DNA of 64,000 bases from an uncultured Flavobacteriales bacterium (GTDB taxonomy: Bacteria > Bacteroidota > Bacteroidia > Flavobacteriales_G > Salibacteraceae), in the NCBI GenBank assembly GCA_905181855.1, contig CAJIZE010000001.1, forward strand, positions 1-64,000, given 5' to 3'. Below are positions 61,637 through 64,000 of this stretch, piece by piece. The notes beneath the pieces were generated by a model. The model ran no database searches and was not told the origin of the DNA. It saw only the letters and a program-made list of their open reading frames with translations. The number at the start of each line of letters is the position of its first letter. Position 1 is the stretch's first letter. The position numbers and the translations under genes are program-made.

Positions 61637-62701
61637 ATGGACAACAAAAACATCACTGAAAAGGAGCTAAACATTGAGGAGGCTTTACCTGGTGGAGCAA
61701 ATACAACAAACAAGCTATCTCAACAAGAAATTTTGAGTGAACCTATTTTACAAGAGAATCCAAACCGTTTTGTTCTCTTCCCAATCATCCACAACGACAT
61801 TTGGCAGATGTACAAAAAGCAGCAAGCTTCCTTTTGGACTGCTGAAGAAATCGACCTGCAACAAGATACAGTAGATTGGGAAGAAAAATTAAATGATAAC
61901 GAAAGATATTTCATCAAAAACATTTTAGCCTTTTTTGCTGCTTCTGATGGAATCGTAAACGAGAATTTAGCAGAAAACTTCTTATCGGAAGTTCAATACA
62001 CCGAAGCCAAATTTTATTATGGTTTTCAAATCGCAATTGAAAACATCCACTCTGAAACGTATTCTCTATTAATAGACACTTACATTAAGGATCAAAAAGA
62101 AAAAGATCATTTGTTTAATGCAATTGAAACATTGCCTCCTGTAAAGAAAAAAGCTGAATGGGCACTTGACTGGATTGAGAATGGATCGTTTGCTGAAAGA
62201 CTAGTTGCTTTTGCAGCGGTTGAAGGAATTTTCTTCTCAGGAAGCTTCTGCTCAATCTTCTGGCTTAAGAAAAGAGGATTAATGCCGGGTCTCAGCTTCT
62301 CTAACGAGCTTATCTCAAGAGATGAAGGATTGCACTGTGATTTCGCAGTAATGCTTTACAACAACCACCTTAAAAATCAATTACCAAAATCAAAGGTTAC
62401 TGAAATTATTTCAGTTGCGGTTGATATCGAAAAAGAATTTATCTGTGAATCATTACCCGTTAAATTGATTGGAATGAATTCAGACTTGATGAGCCAATAT
62501 ATTGAGTTCGTAGCCGACAGATTGTTAGCTGAGTTTGGGTGTAAGAAAATATACAATGCTGAAAATCCTTTCGATTTTATGGAAATGATTTCGTTGGAAG
62601 GCAAAACCAATTTCTTTGAAAAACGAGTAGGTGATTACCAAAAAATGGGACTTACAAGTGGAAAAAACTCACATGAAATCTCGTTTAACGAAGAATTTTA
62701 A
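61637..62701 (+). CDS. nrdB: Ribonucleotide reductase class I small subunit
   Basis: 354 residues from the ATG at 61637. Ferritin-like subunit that holds the di-metal/tyrosyl-radical site: ENIHSETY supplies metal ligands E135 and H138 and the radical Tyr Y142; other ligands in [11 protein letters not shown] and [10 protein letters not shown]. The N-terminal 40 residues are polar, without an ATP-cone. C-terminal [10 protein letters not shown] should contact NrdA. nrdA follows after 22 bp. Confidence 0.95.
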   Translation: MDNKNITEKELNIEEALPGGANTTNKLSQQEILSEPILQENPNRFVLFPIIHNDIWQMYKKQQASFWTAEEIDLQQDTVDWEEKLNDNERYFIKNILAFFAASDGIVNENLAENFLSEVQYTEAKFYYGFQIAIENIHSETYSLLIDTYIKDQKEKDHLFNAIETLPPVKKKAEWALDWIENGSFAERLVAFAAVEGIFFSGSFCSIFWLKKRGLMPGLSFSNELISRDEGLHCDFAVMLYNNHLKNQLPKSKVTEIISVAVDIEKEFICESLPVKLIGMNSDLMSQYIEFVADRLLAEFGCKKIYNAENPFDFMEMISLEGKTNFFEKRVGDYQKMGLTSGKNSHEISFNEEF

Positions 62702-62723
62702 AACCAAAAACTGATTACACACT

Positions 62724-64000
62724 ATGTTTGTTATTAAAAGAGACGGTCGTAAAGAAGCAGTAAGATTTGATAAGATCACTGCTCGTATTAAAAAATTGTG
62801 TTACGGTTTTAACCCTGCTAGAGTTGATTCAGTAAAAATATCGATGAAGGTTATTGAAGGTATTTACGATGGTGTATCTACTTCACAATTAGACAACCTT
62901 GCTGCTGAAGTTGCTGCATCTTTCACAACTCAGCACCCGGATTATGCATTACTTGCTTCAAGAATTGCGGTATCCAACTTACACAAAAGCACCAAAAAAT
63001 TATTTTCAGACACCATGTCTGACTTGTACCATTACGTCGATCCTAAAACCGACCAACCAGCTCCACTTTTAGCAGACGACGTATATGAAATAATCCAAAA
63101 AAATTCTGAGCTATTAGATTCATCAATCATTTATGATCGTGATTTTGGATACGATTATTTCGGATTTAAAACACTTGAGAGATCTTACTTGTTAAAGTTA
63201 AATGGTGAAGTAGCTGAGCGTCCTCAACAAATGTTGATGAGAGTATCAATTGGTATTCACAAAGAGGATATTGCAGCTGCAATTGAGACTTACGACTTAA
63301 TGAGTGAAAGATGGTTTACACATGCAACACCAACGTTGTTTAATGCCGGTACACCGAAACCTCAAATGTCGTCTTGTTTTCTTTTAACTGTTCAAGATGA
63401 TAGTATAGACGGAATTTACGATACACTTAAACAAACTGCATCAATATCACAATCAGCTGGAGGTATTGGTCTTTCAATTCACGATATTAGAGCAACTGGT
63501 TCTTACATTAAAGGAACCAATGGTACATCAAATGGAATTGTACCAATGCTTAAAGTATTTAACGATACCGCTCGCTATGTAGATCAAGGTGGAGGAAAAA
63601 GAAAAGGTTCGTTTGCTATTTATTTAGAGCCTTGGCATGCTGATGTTTTTGATTTTCTTGATTTAAAGAAAAACCATGGTAAAGAGGAGCAACGTGCACG
63701 TGATTTATTTTACGCCATGTGGATTCCGGATTTATTCATGAAAAGAGTAGAAGAAAACGGCAATTGGACTTTGATGTGTCCTAACGAATGCCCTGGTTTA
63801 TCTGATACTTATGGTGCTGGATTCATGAAACTTTACGAAAGCTATGAAAAAGCGGGGAAAGGAAGAAAAACCATTCCTGCTCAAAAATTATGGCACAAAA
63901 TAGTAGAATCGCAAATTGAAACTGGTACACCTTACATGTTGTACAAAGATGCGGCTAACGAAAAATCAAATCAAAAGAATTTAGGCACGATCAAATCAAG
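62724..64000 (+). CDS. nrdA: Ribonucleotide reductase class I large subunit (cut by window edge)
   Basis: The first 425 residues are visible. N-terminal ATP-cone ([22 protein letters not shown], about 1-95) for allosteric activity control; then the reductase barrel with [16 protein letters not shown] (redox Cys), [11 protein letters not shown], and CPNECPGL, where the active-site NECxxL motif is seen as NECPGL. The rest lies beyond the right edge. Confidence 0.95.
   Translation, partial: MFVIKRDGRKEAVRFDKITARIKKLCYGFNPARVDSVKISMKVIEGIYDGVSTSQLDNLAAEVAASFTTQHPDYALLASRIAVSNLHKSTKKLFSDTMSDLYHYVDPKTDQPAPLLADDVYEIIQKNSELLDSSIIYDRDFGYDYFGFKTLERSYLLKLNGEVAERPQQMLMRVSIGIHKEDIAAAIETYDLMSERWFTHATPTLFNAGTPKPQMSSCFLLTVQDDSIDGIYDTLKQTASISQSAGGIGLSIHDIRATGSYIKGTNGTSNGIVPMLKVFNDTARYVDQGGGKRKGSFAIYLEPWHADVFDFLDLKKNHGKEEQRARDLFYAMWIPDLFMKRVEENGNWTLMCPNECPGLSDTYGAGFMKLYESYEKAGKGRKTIPAQKLWHKIVESQIETGTPYMLYKDAANEKSNQKNLGTIKS

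Overview
The window is 64 kb of AT-rich chromosome from a member of the Bacteroidota, most likely a marine or aquatic relative of the Flavobacteriales. The signs are a type IX secretion (T9SS) C-terminal sorting domain, a 286-residue primary sigma factor without region 1.1, an HU-SPOR fusion protein, DUF2480 and DUF3109 proteins, a RprX/RprY-like two-component pair, a three-gene sdhCAB operon, and recurring TAnnTTTG promoter elements. I see no phage, transposase, CRISPR array, rRNA or tRNA.

Layout. 1-7 kb: three kynurenine-pathway-type genes (an aldehyde dehydrogenase cut by the left edge, an SDR oxidoreductase, and 3-hydroxyanthranilate dioxygenase) are interleaved with a sensor kinase/response regulator pair and outer-membrane proteins. 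7-18 kb: core metabolism and information genes (PurF-like amidotransferase, fabH, sdhCAB, an aminopeptidase P, rpoD, an HU-SPOR envelope protein, kdsB). 18-25.2 kb: a complete suf iron-sulfur operon, sufA-B-C-D-S-E, then a DUF59 protein and a DUF2480 protein, behind a promoter overlaid by a perfect 23-bp palindrome. 25-36 kb: envelope and housekeeping genes (M23 peptidase, alr, tdk, rsmI, a quinone-oxidoreductase-like protein, an M6-like secreted protease, rseP, dxr), with two intergenic stretches rich in short repeat fragments. 36.7-46.7 kb: one 3304-residue multidomain secreted protein with three lamin-tail domains, a duplicated cassette of about 315 residues, eight tandem repeats of about 50 residues and a T9SS sorting domain.

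46.7-64 kb: a methyltransferase divergent from a sulfide:quinone oxidoreductase; the ribosomal/translation block rplM-rpsI-rpsB-tsf-pyrH-frr with a structured leader before rpsB; an AlkD-like glycosylase; two lipoproteins; a TonB-dependent receptor with a small secreted partner; glyQS; a DUF3109 protein; and nrdB-nrdA, with nrdA cut by the right edge.

All gene calls are reading by eye. The best candidates for something less described are the rpsB leader RNA with two mutually exclusive pairings, the suf operator, a pair of overlapping tiny ORFs between the M23 peptidase and alr, the SDR that lacks its catalytic Tyr/Lys, promoters placed so close to start codons that leaderless mRNAs are predicted, and the domain architecture of the giant secreted protein. 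I found no clear new defence, mobile or biosynthetic system.
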